A stretch of 64,000 bases of DNA from Chitinophaga pinensis (GCA_945876095.1 CAMCMP010000009.1:51202-115201), one strand, 5' to 3'. Positions 1 to 9,897 are shown, counted from the stretch's first letter. The notes: generated by a model from the sequence alone, not told the origin. Program-made: numbers and translations.

Positions 1-285
1 AATACAAATAGGAATTGTAATATAAAACGCATCACTGTCATTGAATGAAATATTTTCAGTAGGAGTTTTGATGACAATCAATTTTACATTGTCGTCAATT
101 TCATAACGACTCCGCTCATCTATATCAAGAGAATCCTTTAAAAAGTCGATTGGGATTTCAAGAGATTCACTCAATTCTGAAAATTCCTCCTGGCGCAACG
201 GGGGTAATACATTAATCCAAGAACCATCTTCTGGCTTATCAATGGCGATCGTCTGATGCTCTATATTTTTAAAGTACTGAATCAT
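1..285 (-). CDS. CorA-family metal ion transporter, N-terminal fragment
   Basis: An open frame starts at an ATG at 283-285 and runs off the left edge, giving 95 residues. It begins MIQYFKNIEHQTIAIDKP and continues with a tryptophan-containing segment, an acidic stretch (ESLEIPIDFLKDSLDIDERSR, partly quoted from residues 41-60) and a strand ending in YITIPICI. This order, with a short beta strand, W-x-N-V-x-P, a 'D-x-L-D-x-D-E-R-x-R' element and then the ITIPI strand, matches the soluble N-terminal domain of CorA-type magnesium/cobalt channels. The membrane part with the GMN motif would lie outside the window, so substrate and completeness cannot be judged. Confidence 0.72.
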   Translation of the reverse strand, partial: MIQYFKNIEHQTIAIDKPEDGSWINVLPPLRQEEFSELSESLEIPIDFLKDSLDIDERSRYEIDDNVKLIVIKTPTENISFNDSDAFYITIPICI

Positions 286-405
286 TGATTAAGTCTTGAG
301 TTGATAATTAACAAATTTACTTTCTTGAGTTTAACTAAGGGCTCTCTTAATTTTTTATATTTTAATATCCTTTAATTTTTATTAAAATATATTTTAAAAT
401 GGTTT

Positions 406-1194
406 CTATGAATTCAGTTCAATCACCCCTGTAAATACTAATTGAGCTGGTCCACAAAGCCATATATTGTCAAAATGTTGATCGTCAATTTTATTAAATT
501 CAACACTTAAATTACCTCCTAAAGTAGTTACCATTACTGTATTAAAACCTTTTTCATTGTGGGCAGATAATAAAGCGGCTGCAGTAACTCCAGTACCACA
601 GCTGAGCGTTTCATTTTCTACCCCTCTTTCATAGGTTCTTACAAAAATTGAATCCTCCCCAGTTGATTCTACAAAATTAACATTAATACCTTGTTGAGCA
701 AATTCTTTGCTGTATCGTATTTCATGGCCAGAATTAGCCACATCAATATTTTTAACCTCGGTATCAAATTTTACAAAATGAGGTGAACCAGTATTTATAA
801 TTGCATAGGATTTATGATAATCTACTAAATCAACATTTTGCATTTGTAAACTAACCGTTCCATCTGAATCAATTTCGGCTTTGTGATCACCGTCTATGGC
901 GCTAAAATTATAGGTGCTTCTAATAATTCCCCGGTGATAAGCAAATTGAACCAAACACCTACCACCATTACCACACATTGTACTTTGATTGCCATCTGAA
1001 TTATAATAAATCATTTCAAAGTCATAGCCATCTTTATTCCCTAGCAACATTAGTCCATCAGCCCCTACACCAAAATTTCGATCACAAATTTGCTTCACTT
1101 GTTTAGAAGTTAAATTTGTATACTCATTGGCTCTGTTATCTACAATTACAAAGTCATTTCCAGTACCTTGGTATTTATAAAATTCAATTTTCAT
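406..1194 (-). CDS. dapF: Diaminopimelate epimerase DapF
   Basis: DapF interconverts LL- and meso-diaminopimelate in the cytoplasm, for lysine and peptidoglycan synthesis. The 262-residue protein is slightly short of the usual 270-280 but complete. Both catalytic cysteines are visible: Cys74 in MCGNGGR and Cys199 in SCGTGVTAAA. The N-terminal GTGNDF motif (residues 10-15) is also typical. The ATG at 1192-1194 follows the stop of the upstream nucleoside phosphorylase by only 2 bases, so the two genes are almost certainly co-transcribed. Nothing looks damaged. Confidence 0.96.
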   Translation of the reverse strand: MKIEFYKYQGTGNDFVIVDNRANEYTNLTSKQVKQICDRNFGVGADGLMLLGNKDGYDFEMIYYNSDGNQSTMCGNGGRCLVQFAYHRGIIRSTYNFSAIDGDHKAEIDSDGTVSLQMQNVDLVDYHKSYAIINTGSPHFVKFDTEVKNIDVANSGHEIRYSKEFAQQGINVNFVESTGEDSIFVRTYERGVENETLSCGTGVTAAALLSAHNEKGFNTVMVTTLGGNLSVEFNKIDDQHFDNIWLCGPAQLVFTGVIELNS

Positions 1195-1196
1195 TT

Positions 1197-2078
1197 TTAA
1201 ATTTTTGAATCAGCAATTATTTGCAATGATTGTTTGATTAAATTTTCTACAGCAAGACCACTGTCCTTTGAAAAATCTTTTGTAATTCTATTGGCGATGA
1301 TTGCATTCAAACTGAGGCATTGGTGTCCAAGCAATTTTCCGAGACCATAAATTGCCGATGTTTCCATTTCAAAATTAGTGATCTGATGGTTACCCAATCT
1401 AAAACTGGATAGTTGATCAATCAAAAGGGGATAGGCTAGCCTTAAACGTAATATCCTCCCTTGTGGTCCGTAAAATCCAGGGCAAGTTACAGTGATTCCC
1501 TGATGGTAGAGTTGAGTAAAATGTTTTAACAGTTGTATGCCAGCCATTTGAATATAGGGGTAAATTTTACTTGATTCTAATTGGGTATGTGTATTAAATG
1601 CTTGGAGCAATTGAATTTCAACTTCATTGCTTTCTCTACGATAATAATGCATCAAATTATCTAATCCTAATCCAAAAGTGGATGCAACTAAGCTATCAAC
1701 CGGGATATCTTTTTGTAAAGATCCCGAGGTTCCAAATCTTATTATTTTTAGTGTGGTAAGATTTTCTTTTATGGTTCTTGTTTCAAAATCTATATTTACC
1801 AGTGCATCTAGCTCGTTTAAAACAATATCAATATTATCAGGACCGATTCCTGTACTTATGCAGGTAAGTCTTTTATGACCGATGAATCCAGTGTGTACAA
1901 TGAATTCTCGATGCTGGTTTTCGTATTCAATATTATCAAAATACTTACTTACCTCTTTCACCCTTCCAGGATCACCAACAAGAATGATTGTGTCCGCGAT
2001 TTCTTCAGGTCTGCAATTGATATGATATACAGCTCCTCTGTCATTAATAATTAGTTCTGATTCAGCTATTTGGTTCAT
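1197..2078 (-). CDS. Nucleoside phosphorylase (uridine/purine phosphorylase superfamily)
   Basis: This 293-residue protein belongs to the PNP_UDP_1 fold, which splits nucleosides with phosphate into free base and ribose-1-phosphate. Seen are the phosphate-binding VGDPGR (residues 34-39), the STGIGPDN segment near residue 75, and NFEMETSAIYGL near residue 236, whose Glu-Met-Glu normally contacts the ribose. The family pattern resembles uridine phosphorylase-like proteins of Bacteroidota, but specificity for uridine or purines cannot be settled from the sequence. It is the first gene of a two-gene unit with dapF, 2 bases downstream. Confidence 0.85.
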   Translation of the reverse strand: MNQIAESELIINDRGAVYHINCRPEEIADTIILVGDPGRVKEVSKYFDNIEYENQHREFIVHTGFIGHKRLTCISTGIGPDNIDIVLNELDALVNIDFETRTIKENLTTLKIIRFGTSGSLQKDIPVDSLVASTFGLGLDNLMHYYRRESNEVEIQLLQAFNTHTQLESSKIYPYIQMAGIQLLKHFTQLYHQGITVTCPGFYGPQGRILRLRLAYPLLIDQLSSFRLGNHQITNFEMETSAIYGLGKLLGHQCLSLNAIIANRITKDFSKDSGLAVENLIKQSLQIIADSKI

Positions 2079-2150
2079 ATTTTTTATTTCGAATACCGAA
2101 TTTCGTACTAAGTCTTTACAATTTCTAATTAAAAACGCCTATTTTTGCTG

Positions 2151-2177
2151 AGCAAATAAAATTCCTATTTATTTGCT
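2151..2177. other. Perfect 10-bp inverted repeat between divergent units
   Basis: AGCAAATAAA (2151-2160) and TTTATTTGCT (2168-2177) are exact reverse complements around a 7-base loop. The repeat lies between the start of the nucleoside phosphorylase gene (minus strand) and tRNA-Cys (plus strand). It has no T-run placed like a terminator, so it could be an operator or simply a chance AT-rich palindrome. Confidence 0.3.
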
Positions 2178-2279
2178 AGAAAGTAGGTTTAAATAGTATC
2201 AACTTTTCTATTAATTGGAGTAAGTTCTTGTTAGATAATGATTATTGTAAATACTCAGTAAGTTATTTAAATTTTATAA

Positions 2280-2350
2280 GGTTCTGTGGCCGAGTGGCTA
2301 GGCAAAGCTCTGCAAAAGCTTCTACACCGGTTCGAATCCGGTCGGAACCT
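2280..2350 (+). tRNA. tRNA-Cys (GCA)
   Basis: A full cloverleaf can be drawn. The acceptor arms are GGTTCTG and CGGAACC with one G-T pair, and the D stem is GCC/GGC. The anticodon stem is AAGCT/AGCTT around the loop CTGCAAA, which gives anticodon GCA. The T arm is ACCGG-TTCGAAT-CCGGT. The discriminator base is T, as expected for cysteine tRNAs. CCA is not encoded. The length is 71 nt. Confidence 0.96.
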
Positions 2351-2394
2351 CTTGATTATCATCCCTCTCCCTATGGAGGGGGAATTTTTTTACT

Positions 2395-2820
2395 ATGACA
2401 TTAAAATTTTTACATTGGTTAGGTATCATCGCTTGCATTAGTCTGGTGATTTCTTGTTTTTTACCCTGGGCTTATTACGCAGATGCTCACATTGTAAATG
2501 AGGCCGACCGAACTTTTAATGGTTTTTATTCATTTCAAAATAATTATGGTAAACCTGGGAAAATGCTAGTGCTAACGGCTATCATTTCTTTCATTTTAAT
2601 TTTACTACCTAAAATATGGGCTAAAAGAACCAATCTTTTTGTTTGTGCCCTCGGAGTTGGCTATGCAATTAAAACTTATATCTTATTTGTTTCTTGCTAC
2701 AATGCCTATTGTCCAGAAAAGAAAATAGGCATTTATTGTATGCTATTTGCTATTATTACCATGCTTATTTGCTCTGCATTCCCTAGTCTTAAATTAAAGA
2801 CAATTCGAGAAATAGGATAA
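2395..2820 (+). CDS. Small four-helix membrane protein of unknown function
   Basis: I do not recognise a family. The 141-residue product has four probable transmembrane helices: about residues 8-27, 57-73, 79-99 and 112-129. A periplasmic-looking loop with aromatic residues lies between the first two. Cysteines are frequent (six or more) and mostly within or next to the helices. The ATG lies 44 bases after the tRNA-Cys. The gene converges on glnS with a 19-base gap and shows no sign of an operon partner. Confidence 0.6.
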   Translation: MTLKFLHWLGIIACISLVISCFLPWAYYADAHIVNEADRTFNGFYSFQNNYGKPGKMLVLTAIISFILILLPKIWAKRTNLFVCALGVGYAIKTYILFVSCYNAYCPEKKIGIYCMLFAIITMLICSAFPSLKLKTIREIG

Positions 2821-2839
2821 TATTAATTCCTATTACTGT

Positions 2840-4498
2840 CTATTTTTTTACTTCTTTAGCCCATGCATCTTTTAGTGAAACTGTTCTGTTAAAAACAAGT
2901 TTATCTTTAGTGCTTTCTTTATCTAGGCAAAAATATCCTTTACGTATGAATTGGAAATGGTTTCCAACCTCGGAATTAATTAAGGAGGTTTCTACAAAGG
3001 CTTGTGAAATAATTTGAAGCGAATCAGGATTGATATATTCTTTAAAATCACCTTCTTCTTGAGATGGATTTTCTACATTAAATAATCGGTCGTACAATCG
3101 AATTTCTGCTTGCATAGCATGTAATACGCTTACCCAATGAATGGTGCCTTTTACCTTTATTTCACTAGTGTCTGAACCACTTTTACTTTCAGGAATATAG
3201 GTTGCATGTATTTCACTGATATTACCGGCTGTATCTTTTAAAAAATCATTGCATTGAACGATGTAGGCACTTTTAAGTCTTACCAATGCACCGGGTGCTA
3301 ATCTAAACCATTTCTTTGCTGCTTCTTCCATAAAATCTTCTCTTTCAATCCACAGCTCTTTACTAAATTGTATCTTTCTATTGCCATAAGATTCATCTGG
3401 TCCATTTTCACTGATCAATTCTTCAGTTTGTCCTTCGGGATAGTTGGTGATCACCAATTTAACTGGATCTAATACTGCCATTACTCTTTTGGCTTTGAGG
3501 TTTAGGTCTTCCCGCACACAAAATTCAAGTAAACTGACATCTATTAAATTTTCTCTTTTAGCGATTCCTATTCTTTCACAAAAATTGCGAATACTTTCTG
3601 GTGTATATCCACGGCGTTTCATTCCACTGATGGTCGGCATTCTAGGGTCATCCCAACTTTGAACATGACCTTCTGTAACGAGTTGCAATAATTTTCGTTT
3701 ACTCATTACCGTATAGGTCATATTAAGTCGAGCAAATTCATATTGTTTGGAAGGGAAAATTTCCAATTGATTGATGAACCATTCGTAAAGCTCACGGTGA
3801 GGAATAAACTCAAGTGTACAAATACTATGCGTAATATTTTCAATACTATCACTTTGACCATGTGCAAAATCATACATAGGATAGATGCACCATTGGTCAC
3901 CAGTGCGGTGGTGATGGGCATGTTTGATTCGATAAATAATCGGATCTCTCATGTGCATATTGTTTGCAGCCATATCTATTTTAACTCGTAAAACCTTTTC
4001 TCCGTCTTTATAAGCACCTGCTTTCATTGCAGCAAATTGGGTAAGGTTTTCATCAATACTTCTATCTCTAAATGGACTGTTTGTACCAGGTTCAGTAGGA
4101 GAGCCTTTTAAGGCAGCAATTTGATCTGCGGTTGAATCATCCACATAGGCCAATCCATTTTTAATAAGGGTTACTGCAAAACTATAAATCTGATCAAAAT
4201 AATCACTTGCATATAATTCATTCGACCAATTAAAACCAAGCCATTTTACATCTTCTTTAATACTGTCTACATATTCAGTTTCTTCTTTGGCAGGATTGGT
4301 ATCATCAAAACGAAGATTGGTTTTTCCACCATATTTAATGGCTAATCCAAAATTTAGACAAATACTCTTAGCATGTCCAATGTGCAAGTAGCCATTCGGC
4401 TCAGGAGGAAAACGGGTAAGTATTGATTTATATTGACCAGCTGCTAAATCGGTTTCTATAATTTCTTCTATAAAATTCAAGCTCTTTTCTTCAGACAT
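2840..4498 (-). CDS. glnS: Glutaminyl-tRNA synthetase
   Basis: GlnS charges tRNA-Gln with glutamine in the cytoplasm. The 552-residue class I synthetase has the HIGH signature at residues 39-42 within PPEPNGYLHIGHAKS and the KMSKS equivalent in YTVMSKRKL (around residue 270). The GlnRS/GluRS anticodon-binding beta-barrel domain fills the C-terminal 200 residues. The N-terminus and length fit bacterial GlnRS of about 555 residues, with no added YqeY domain. It is transcribed in the same direction as the desaturase upstream, but a strong terminator separates them, so it probably has its own promoter. Confidence 0.97.
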   Translation of the reverse strand: MSEEKSLNFIEEIIETDLAAGQYKSILTRFPPEPNGYLHIGHAKSICLNFGLAIKYGGKTNLRFDDTNPAKEETEYVDSIKEDVKWLGFNWSNELYASDYFDQIYSFAVTLIKNGLAYVDDSTADQIAALKGSPTEPGTNSPFRDRSIDENLTQFAAMKAGAYKDGEKVLRVKIDMAANNMHMRDPIIYRIKHAHHHRTGDQWCIYPMYDFAHGQSDSIENITHSICTLEFIPHRELYEWFINQLEIFPSKQYEFARLNMTYTVMSKRKLLQLVTEGHVQSWDDPRMPTISGMKRRGYTPESIRNFCERIGIAKRENLIDVSLLEFCVREDLNLKAKRVMAVLDPVKLVITNYPEGQTEELISENGPDESYGNRKIQFSKELWIEREDFMEEAAKKWFRLAPGALVRLKSAYIVQCNDFLKDTAGNISEIHATYIPESKSGSDTSEIKVKGTIHWVSVLHAMQAEIRLYDRLFNVENPSQEEGDFKEYINPDSLQIISQAFVETSLINSEVGNHFQFIRKGYFCLDKESTKDKLVFNRTVSLKDAWAKEVKK

Positions 4499-4588
4499 TT
4501 TATTAATTTTCTGCTACAAATTTAAATAAGATATTTCAAATGACTTCTTTCTTTAATGATTACTAGTTGAATGATGAAATTGACTAAT

Positions 4589-4628
4589 AAAAAAGCCTTT
4601 TCACCTACAAAGATGAAAAGGCTTTTTT
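4589..4628 (-). terminator. Rho-independent terminator of the desaturase gene
   Basis: A 15-bp perfect stem is formed by 4589-4603 and 4614-4628 (core GCCTTTTCA / TGAAAAGGC) around a 10-base loop. The outer arms are A6 and T6, so a U-run is produced on either strand. It starts 15 bases after the desaturase stop on the minus strand, which identifies the gene it serves. Confidence 0.88.
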
Positions 4629-4642
4629 ATATCATTAAAAAA

Positions 4643-5713
4643 CTAATCCGCTTTACCCATCTTGCGAAGGTAATTGGCATGAGATGCTATTGCATGACGC
4701 ATTTTAGGATATTCAACGTAATTAATATTGAAATCAAAACAGGTTTGCTTAATTATTTTGCTAATGGCTGGATAATGAACATGAGAAACTTTTGGAAACA
4801 AATGATGTTCAATTTGAAAGTTCAGCCCACCCACTAACCAAGAAATCAATTTATTTTTAGTAGCAAAGTTGGCGGTAGTTTGAATCTGATGGATTGCCCA
4901 TTCATTTTCAATTTTGTTTGAATCTACTGCTGGTAAAGGAAAAGCGGTTTCTTCTACAGTATGAGCCAACTGAAAAACAATACTGATAATGAATCCAGTA
5001 ACCATACTTGCTGTTAAAAAACCTACTATCCAAGGAACCAATCCTACAGTAAAAATGGGAATTACCATAAATACTGCTGCATATCCAACTTTAGCAGACC
5101 AAAAACCCAGGTGTTCTTTAAAAGAAAATTTTTTGATAGGAACAGAACCAATTCTCTTTTTAAAATATTTTTGATAATCTGTCAGAAATATCCAGATCAG
5201 GTGTAATAAAGTGTAAAGAAACCAAACATAATAATGTTGAAAACGGTGCATCCAATAACGTTTTTGGGTAGTACACATTCTCAAATAGGGCTTTATTTCA
5301 ATATCATCATCTACTCCGTCAATATTAGTGTAGGTATGGTGAATAATATTGTGTTTCATATTCCACATAATACTACTTGCACCAAGACAATTGACAGATA
5401 CTGCAGCCATCTTGTTTAAAAACTTGCTTTTACTAAAACTCCCATGACCTCCGTCGTGCATTACATTAAATCCAATGGCTGCTGTAAAACAGCCTAATAA
5501 AACACATTCAATGATTGCCAGTAGGGTAGAAGGAGTAAAATAAACTAGATGAATGTATAACGCTACATAGGCCAAAAAGAAAAAAATAGCCTTAAAGAAA
5601 AGATTAAAATTTCCAGTAGAAGATTTCTTCCTGTCAATGAAATACTGATTTACTCTGTGCTTCAATTCCTGGTGGAAATCTGTGCCATTTTGAATGAATT
5701 TAGGGGTTGCCAT
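4643..5713 (-). CDS. Membrane fatty-acid desaturase (acyl-lipid/acyl-CoA type)
   Basis: This is a 356-residue integral membrane di-iron desaturase. Three histidine boxes are present: HDGGH at 86-90, HNIIHH at 121-126 and QIEHH at 300-304. Hydrophobic helices lie before box 1 (about 37-85) and between boxes 2 and 3 (about 155-260). Gln in the third box (QxxHH) is the mark of front-end (delta-5/delta-6 type) and related linoleoyl-CoA desaturases. However, the fused cytochrome b5 domain common in eukaryotic front-end enzymes is absent, as usual in Bacteroidota homologues. The position of the introduced double bond cannot be read from sequence. It lies in a minus-strand run with bshB1 upstream (68-base gap). 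Confidence 0.88.
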   Translation of the reverse strand: MATPKFIQNGTDFHQELKHRVNQYFIDRKKSSTGNFNLFFKAIFFFLAYVALYIHLVYFTPSTLLAIIECVLLGCFTAAIGFNVMHDGGHGSFSKSKFLNKMAAVSVNCLGASSIMWNMKHNIIHHTYTNIDGVDDDIEIKPYLRMCTTQKRYWMHRFQHYYVWFLYTLLHLIWIFLTDYQKYFKKRIGSVPIKKFSFKEHLGFWSAKVGYAAVFMVIPIFTVGLVPWIVGFLTASMVTGFIISIVFQLAHTVEETAFPLPAVDSNKIENEWAIHQIQTTANFATKNKLISWLVGGLNFQIEHHLFPKVSHVHYPAISKIIKQTCFDFNINYVEYPKMRHAIASHANYLRKMGKAD

Positions 5714-5781
5714 TGAATTGAATTTAGAATATTAGCAAGTTACATTATAAAAGTAAGATAACTGATTTGAAATAATTGTAT

Positions 5782-6510
5782 TTAGGTATTTTCTTTAACA
5801 AAACAGTCGAAATTGCTTAATCCAATCATTTTTGAACTTATAAACCCTTCACCATATTTAACGCCAATCATTTTGCCCATCATCTTGGCACGATAAATAA
5901 TACTTTCTAAAAAGTCAGGCGTAGAAATATAGGTTTGTGGTTCAGTTAAACTAGGGCTATTAAACTGAGTTCTGTAAGCCTTAATTGCTGTTAATTTTTC
6001 ATCCATCACATCCGAAATATCTATTACAAAATTGGGCGTCAGGTATTTATCCTGTATATAATTAAAAACATATTTTGGTCTCCAAGATTCTTGTAATTTG
6101 CCGTCGAGTTGGGTTTCAATTTTGACTAATCCTGATAAAAAAGCAGCATTTTCTACCAATTGAGCGCTTCTTCCATGGTCAGGATGACGATCAGAAGGAG
6201 CATTGCAGAATATAATTTCAGGTTTATATTTTCTAATAGTGGTTATTATCTTTCGTTGGTGCGCTTCGTCATTGACAAAAAAACCATCCGCCATTTGCAA
6301 ATTCTCCCTCACATCCAATTGTAAAATTTTAGCAGCAGCTTCCGCTTCCGCCTTCCTTGTTTCAATATTGCCCCGCGTACCCAATTCTCCTTGAGTGAGG
6401 TCAACTACTCCCGTTGTTTTTCCATTCTTTTTTTCAGTAAGTAGTATCCCGCCACAAGAAAGCTCGGCATCATCAGGGTGAACAGCAAAAACCAGCAAAT
6501 CTAATTTCAT
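5782..6510 (-). CDS. bshB1: Bacillithiol biosynthesis deacetylase BshB1
   Basis: BshB1 is a zinc-dependent LmbE-family enzyme that deacetylates GlcNAc-malate in bacillithiol synthesis. Zinc ligands are visible in HPDDAE (His11, Asp14) and in DRHPDHG (His109, Asp111, His112). The conserved DLTQGELGTRG at about 37-47 is typical of BshB1 rather than of other LmbE proteins. I place the start at the ATG at 6508-6510 (MKLDLLVFAVHPDD), which gives 242 residues and matches the family. An upstream in-frame ATG at 6534 would add eight unconserved residues. BshA and BshC are not in the window. Confidence 0.92.
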   Translation of the reverse strand: MKLDLLVFAVHPDDAELSCGGILLTEKKNGKTTGVVDLTQGELGTRGNIETRKAEAEAAAKILQLDVRENLQMADGFFVNDEAHQRKIITTIRKYKPEIIFCNAPSDRHPDHGRSAQLVENAAFLSGLVKIETQLDGKLQESWRPKYVFNYIQDKYLTPNFVIDISDVMDEKLTAIKAYRTQFNSPSLTEPQTYISTPDFLESIIYRAKMMGKMIGVKYGEGFISSKMIGLSNFDCFVKENT

Positions 6511-6580
6511 TCTATGGGTATTTTTATGATTCAATCTATATTTTAAAACTAATATTTTTTAATCCATTTTTCTTTAAACC

Positions 6581-7207
6581 TTATCCTCTAATTCCGTACA
6601 ATCTTTCTACCTCTTGTACAATTTTTTCAATTTCAAAATCCTCTCCATTTTTATCATACGGTTGCTTTAAACTAGTTGAAAAGAAAAAGGCAACGGTTTG
6701 GTATAAGCCAGCGGTTAAACCACCTTTATATTCTTTTATAATTTCGTAACAATTATTACCTGTTTCACGATTGATTAATTTCATTAACACCTTGCCTTGG
6801 TAGATTGACAAATTAGTCAAAGGAGTGGTAAATTCTTTTCTCAATTCTTTTTCTCGCGTTTTAATGTAATTCTTACGATCCTTTTCAATGCTAATAGCTA
6901 CTAGTTTTCTATTGATATCATTAATTACCATTCCAGCTCGTCTAGCATAAGGGTAGGTTACATAAACTGCATTTCTTAATCTATTCCATTTAGCTTGATT
7001 ATCCCTTTGAGCCTGGGTGAGTCTTGAATAGAAATTGATATCAACTAGTGTTTTCGCTTCAATCGTATCACCATTATAAATCATTGCATAACTAAGAACA
7101 GTATCTCTATTAGTTAGTTGTTGAGCCAATAGGTTTACTTTCCCTACTTTCAAAAGGATAAATAACACTAGGAGAGTCCATAATTTATATGAAATAAAAC
7201 GAACCAT
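6581..7207 (-). CDS. DUF4294 family secreted protein
   Basis: The 208-residue protein starts with a hydrophobic signal segment (residues 9-27, ending LLAQQ). A conserved body follows: MIYNGDTIEAKTLVDINFYS, then YPYARRAGMVINDINRKL, then a lysine/glutamate-rich helix. This pattern fits DUF4294, a Bacteroidota family of unknown function, predicted to be exported. It sits between the cytochrome c biogenesis genes and bshB1, all on the minus strand. The neighbourhood gives no clear functional lead. Confidence 0.75.
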   Translation of the reverse strand: MVRFISYKLWTLLVLFILLKVGKVNLLAQQLTNRDTVLSYAMIYNGDTIEAKTLVDINFYSRLTQAQRDNQAKWNRLRNAVYVTYPYARRAGMVINDINRKLVAISIEKDRKNYIKTREKELRKEFTTPLTNLSIYQGKVLMKLINRETGNNCYEIIKEYKGGLTAGLYQTVAFFFSTSLKQPYDKNGEDFEIEKIVQEVERLYGIRG

Positions 7208-7314
7208 TGAATTCTAAAATTACAAAAATCAGCAAGCTGATAGTAACTATTTAGTTAATTGTGACGATTTGATAAAAAGATCTAAGAATATTTCGCTATC
7301 AATTTTTTAAAATG

Positions 7315-9831
7315 CTAATTAGCCAATAAAAACATATAAAATAGAGCGATTGCAGCAAATGCCATTACAATTGCCCCCGTTAATTTCGAAAGTCCTGCAC
7401 GATTTATCATACTCATCACTATTCCAATTGCCATAATAATTAACCCTATCCAAACAAGGTTAATGTAGGGGAATATATAAGCCTTTAGCGTAACAAAATC
7501 AATGATAGAACTTGATTCTTTAACGCCAATTTTCATTTTTGTTTGGTCTGAACTTACCCCTGCAAATTTTACATAAAGATTCTGTGCATAAACCGTATCA
7601 TCAATTTGATTGATGCCAAAGCTATCTACCACAATCATCGGAGCAGCATGATAGGTATTGCCTTCTGTAGATTTAATGGTGAATTCTGCTAAAACAGCTG
7701 GACCATTAACGGGGTAGTTGAATTTATTAGATACTGGATTTTTTACTACTTGATTCAATATCATATACCCCTTTGAATAATATAAAGTATCGCCTTCTGC
7801 CATCTCATTGATTTTGAAATTGGCGGTATCTTCATTGGACTCTGGATTAAGGGCATAGGATATATAAGTAAAAACGTCATGAGTCAAGTAATTTTTAGTA
7901 TCTGGATTACTGCTCATGTTATTGTCCTTCATTAAATAAACATCTGGACTTAAAATAAAAGACTCCTTTACTTCATCTGAATTTTCATCCTTTCTTTCAA
8001 AAGCCAAATGATAAAAACGTCTTCCCTTTTCCTTGCCTACACTATCATGTAAATAAGTAACAATATAGGGCCCCATTTTTTTTGAAACCTGGCGAATCAG
8101 ATTAATATTTTCTGCAGGGTTATCCTGTTGCTTGGTAAGAGGATCAACTCCCATTTGGATTTGAAAGTCCTTGAATTTCTCTTCACTAATTACTTTTTTA
8201 TTTGCCGATGAAATTAATATCCCAACAATCATCAGAGCAAATCCAAGGTGAGACAAAGAACCGCCTGCAGATTTTAATTTACCATTCAAGCCAGACCAGA
8301 TGTAGCTTGCATTAGCAATTACTGAATAAACCGTTGCAAAAATTGCTACATAAACTGCCCCTAAAAATCCAGCTCCTTGTTTGTAATAAGTAATAGGATA
8401 AAAAACAATCAATAAAGTAGTGATTACTATTGTAATGATAGTAGGCAGTACGATTTTTTTAACTACGAAGGAAGAGCCAGTACTTTTATATTTGAGATAT
8501 TGGGTAATTGCACTTAAAAATCCAATAATAATTCCTACTAATATCATCACTTTATTGTAAGAAAATTCAATATCCTCAGGAGGAGCGAGTTTAGATCCAA
8601 ATATCGCATTGATTACAGGAGTGGAGGTTTTAGCAATAATAAACATTGCTGATAAAAAGAAAACCAATGATCCAATAAACATCCAGAATTCGCGTGAACT
8701 ACTATTTTCTTCCCTTAATTCTGCGGGCATTTTTTTATAATGAACGAAAAAATAAACCAATGCTGGAACTGAAAATGCGAATAAGAAAATCCGTATCAAA
8801 TTAAACATGGGTCTTCCTGATTCTGCAAAAGCATGTACCGATGTGTCTCCCAATATGCCTGTTCGAGTTAAAAAAGTAGAGTAAAGAATAAAAACAAAAG
8901 TGAGAATGGCAAAAATATAACTAGCCCTTAATGAATGACCGGTAGCCTTATAAATGACCATGGTATGAAGACCAGCAATTAAAATCATCCAGGGAACAAG
9001 GGATGCATTTTCAACTGGATCCCAAGCCCAATAACCGCCAAAGGATAGGGACTCATAGGCCCATTTGCCACCCATCATTATTCCTACACCCAATACACAG
9101 GCGCTAAATAAGGTCCAAGGCAATACTGGCTTTATCCAATCTCCATATTTTTTAGATTGCAAACCTGCATAGGCATAGGCAAAAGGAACAATAGTAGAAG
9201 CAAATCCTAGAAATAAAACAGGAGGGTGAATCACCATCCAATAGTTACGTAATAAAACATTTAAGCCTACTCCATCTTTGATCATGCTGAGGTAGTTGGG
9301 CATTCCAAAAATTGGCCCATTTATTTCATTTCTTGTAAGTACGAAAGGACTATTGCCAATCTTGGTGCCAAAAATATAAACCCCCATGATCATCATGGCT
9401 AAAAAAAGTTGGGCAAAACTAATTACTGTCATTACGGGTGCTTCCCATTCCTTACTTTTTCTAATAAGAAACATTCCAATGATACTATGCCAAATACTCC
9501 ATAGCAAAAAACTACCACTTTGATCTTCCCAAATAGATGCAAATAAATATTTAAATTCTAACTCTTTGGAGGTATGCTTGTAACCGAATAAATATTCAAT
9601 ATAATGATGCGAACAGATATAAAAAATGGAAGAAAAGACTATGAATACAGCGGCAGATTGTGAAATAAAGCTAATTCTAGCAAACTTTAACCAAGATGAT
9701 TTTTCAAATTTATCCTGTTTATTACCAGCTATAAAAAAGGCAATAGTACTAAGCAAGGAAGCTGTGAAAGCTATTAATACAAAAATATGACCGACTTGAC
9801 CTATCCAAAGGTGTTCTCCTTCAAATTGCAT
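7315..9831 (-). CDS. Cytochrome c biogenesis protein (CcmF/CcsA family)
   Basis: This 838-residue polytopic membrane protein is a heme-handling subunit of cytochrome c assembly. The tryptophan-rich WWD motif reads GGYWAWDPVENASLVPW (residues 266-281). Candidate axial histidines flank it: His202 in IHPP and a His in AGLHT near 287. At least a dozen membrane helices are predicted. A large periplasmic domain of about 250 residues (roughly 545-790) precedes the last two helices, as in CcmF. It lies 66 bases downstream of ccmE on the same strand, which fits a heme-delivery unit. The remaining System I components are not in the window. Confidence 0.9.
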   Translation of the reverse strand: MQFEGEHLWIGQVGHIFVLIAFTASLLSTIAFFIAGNKQDKFEKSSWLKFARISFISQSAAVFIVFSSIFYICSHHYIEYLFGYKHTSKELEFKYLFASIWEDQSGSFLLWSIWHSIIGMFLIRKSKEWEAPVMTVISFAQLFLAMMIMGVYIFGTKIGNSPFVLTRNEINGPIFGMPNYLSMIKDGVGLNVLLRNYWMVIHPPVLFLGFASTIVPFAYAYAGLQSKKYGDWIKPVLPWTLFSACVLGVGIMMGGKWAYESLSFGGYWAWDPVENASLVPWMILIAGLHTMVIYKATGHSLRASYIFAILTFVFILYSTFLTRTGILGDTSVHAFAESGRPMFNLIRIFLFAFSVPALVYFFVHYKKMPAELREENSSSREFWMFIGSLVFFLSAMFIIAKTSTPVINAIFGSKLAPPEDIEFSYNKVMILVGIIIGFLSAITQYLKYKSTGSSFVVKKIVLPTIITIVITTLLIVFYPITYYKQGAGFLGAVYVAIFATVYSVIANASYIWSGLNGKLKSAGGSLSHLGFALMIVGILISSANKKVISEEKFKDFQIQMGVDPLTKQQDNPAENINLIRQVSKKMGPYIVTYLHDSVGKEKGRRFYHLAFERKDENSDEVKESFILSPDVYLMKDNNMSSNPDTKNYLTHDVFTYISYALNPESNEDTANFKINEMAEGDTLYYSKGYMILNQVVKNPVSNKFNYPVNGPAVLAEFTIKSTEGNTYHAAPMIVVDSFGINQIDDTVYAQNLYVKFAGVSSDQTKMKIGVKESSSIIDFVTLKAYIFPYINLVWIGLIIMAIGIVMSMINRAGLSKLTGAIVMAFAAIALFYMFLLAN

Positions 9832-9897
9832 AATTTTTCTTTGGTTTTATTCAGGGGTTCAACTAAAGGAATGAACCTTTTAAAATATTTCAACTAA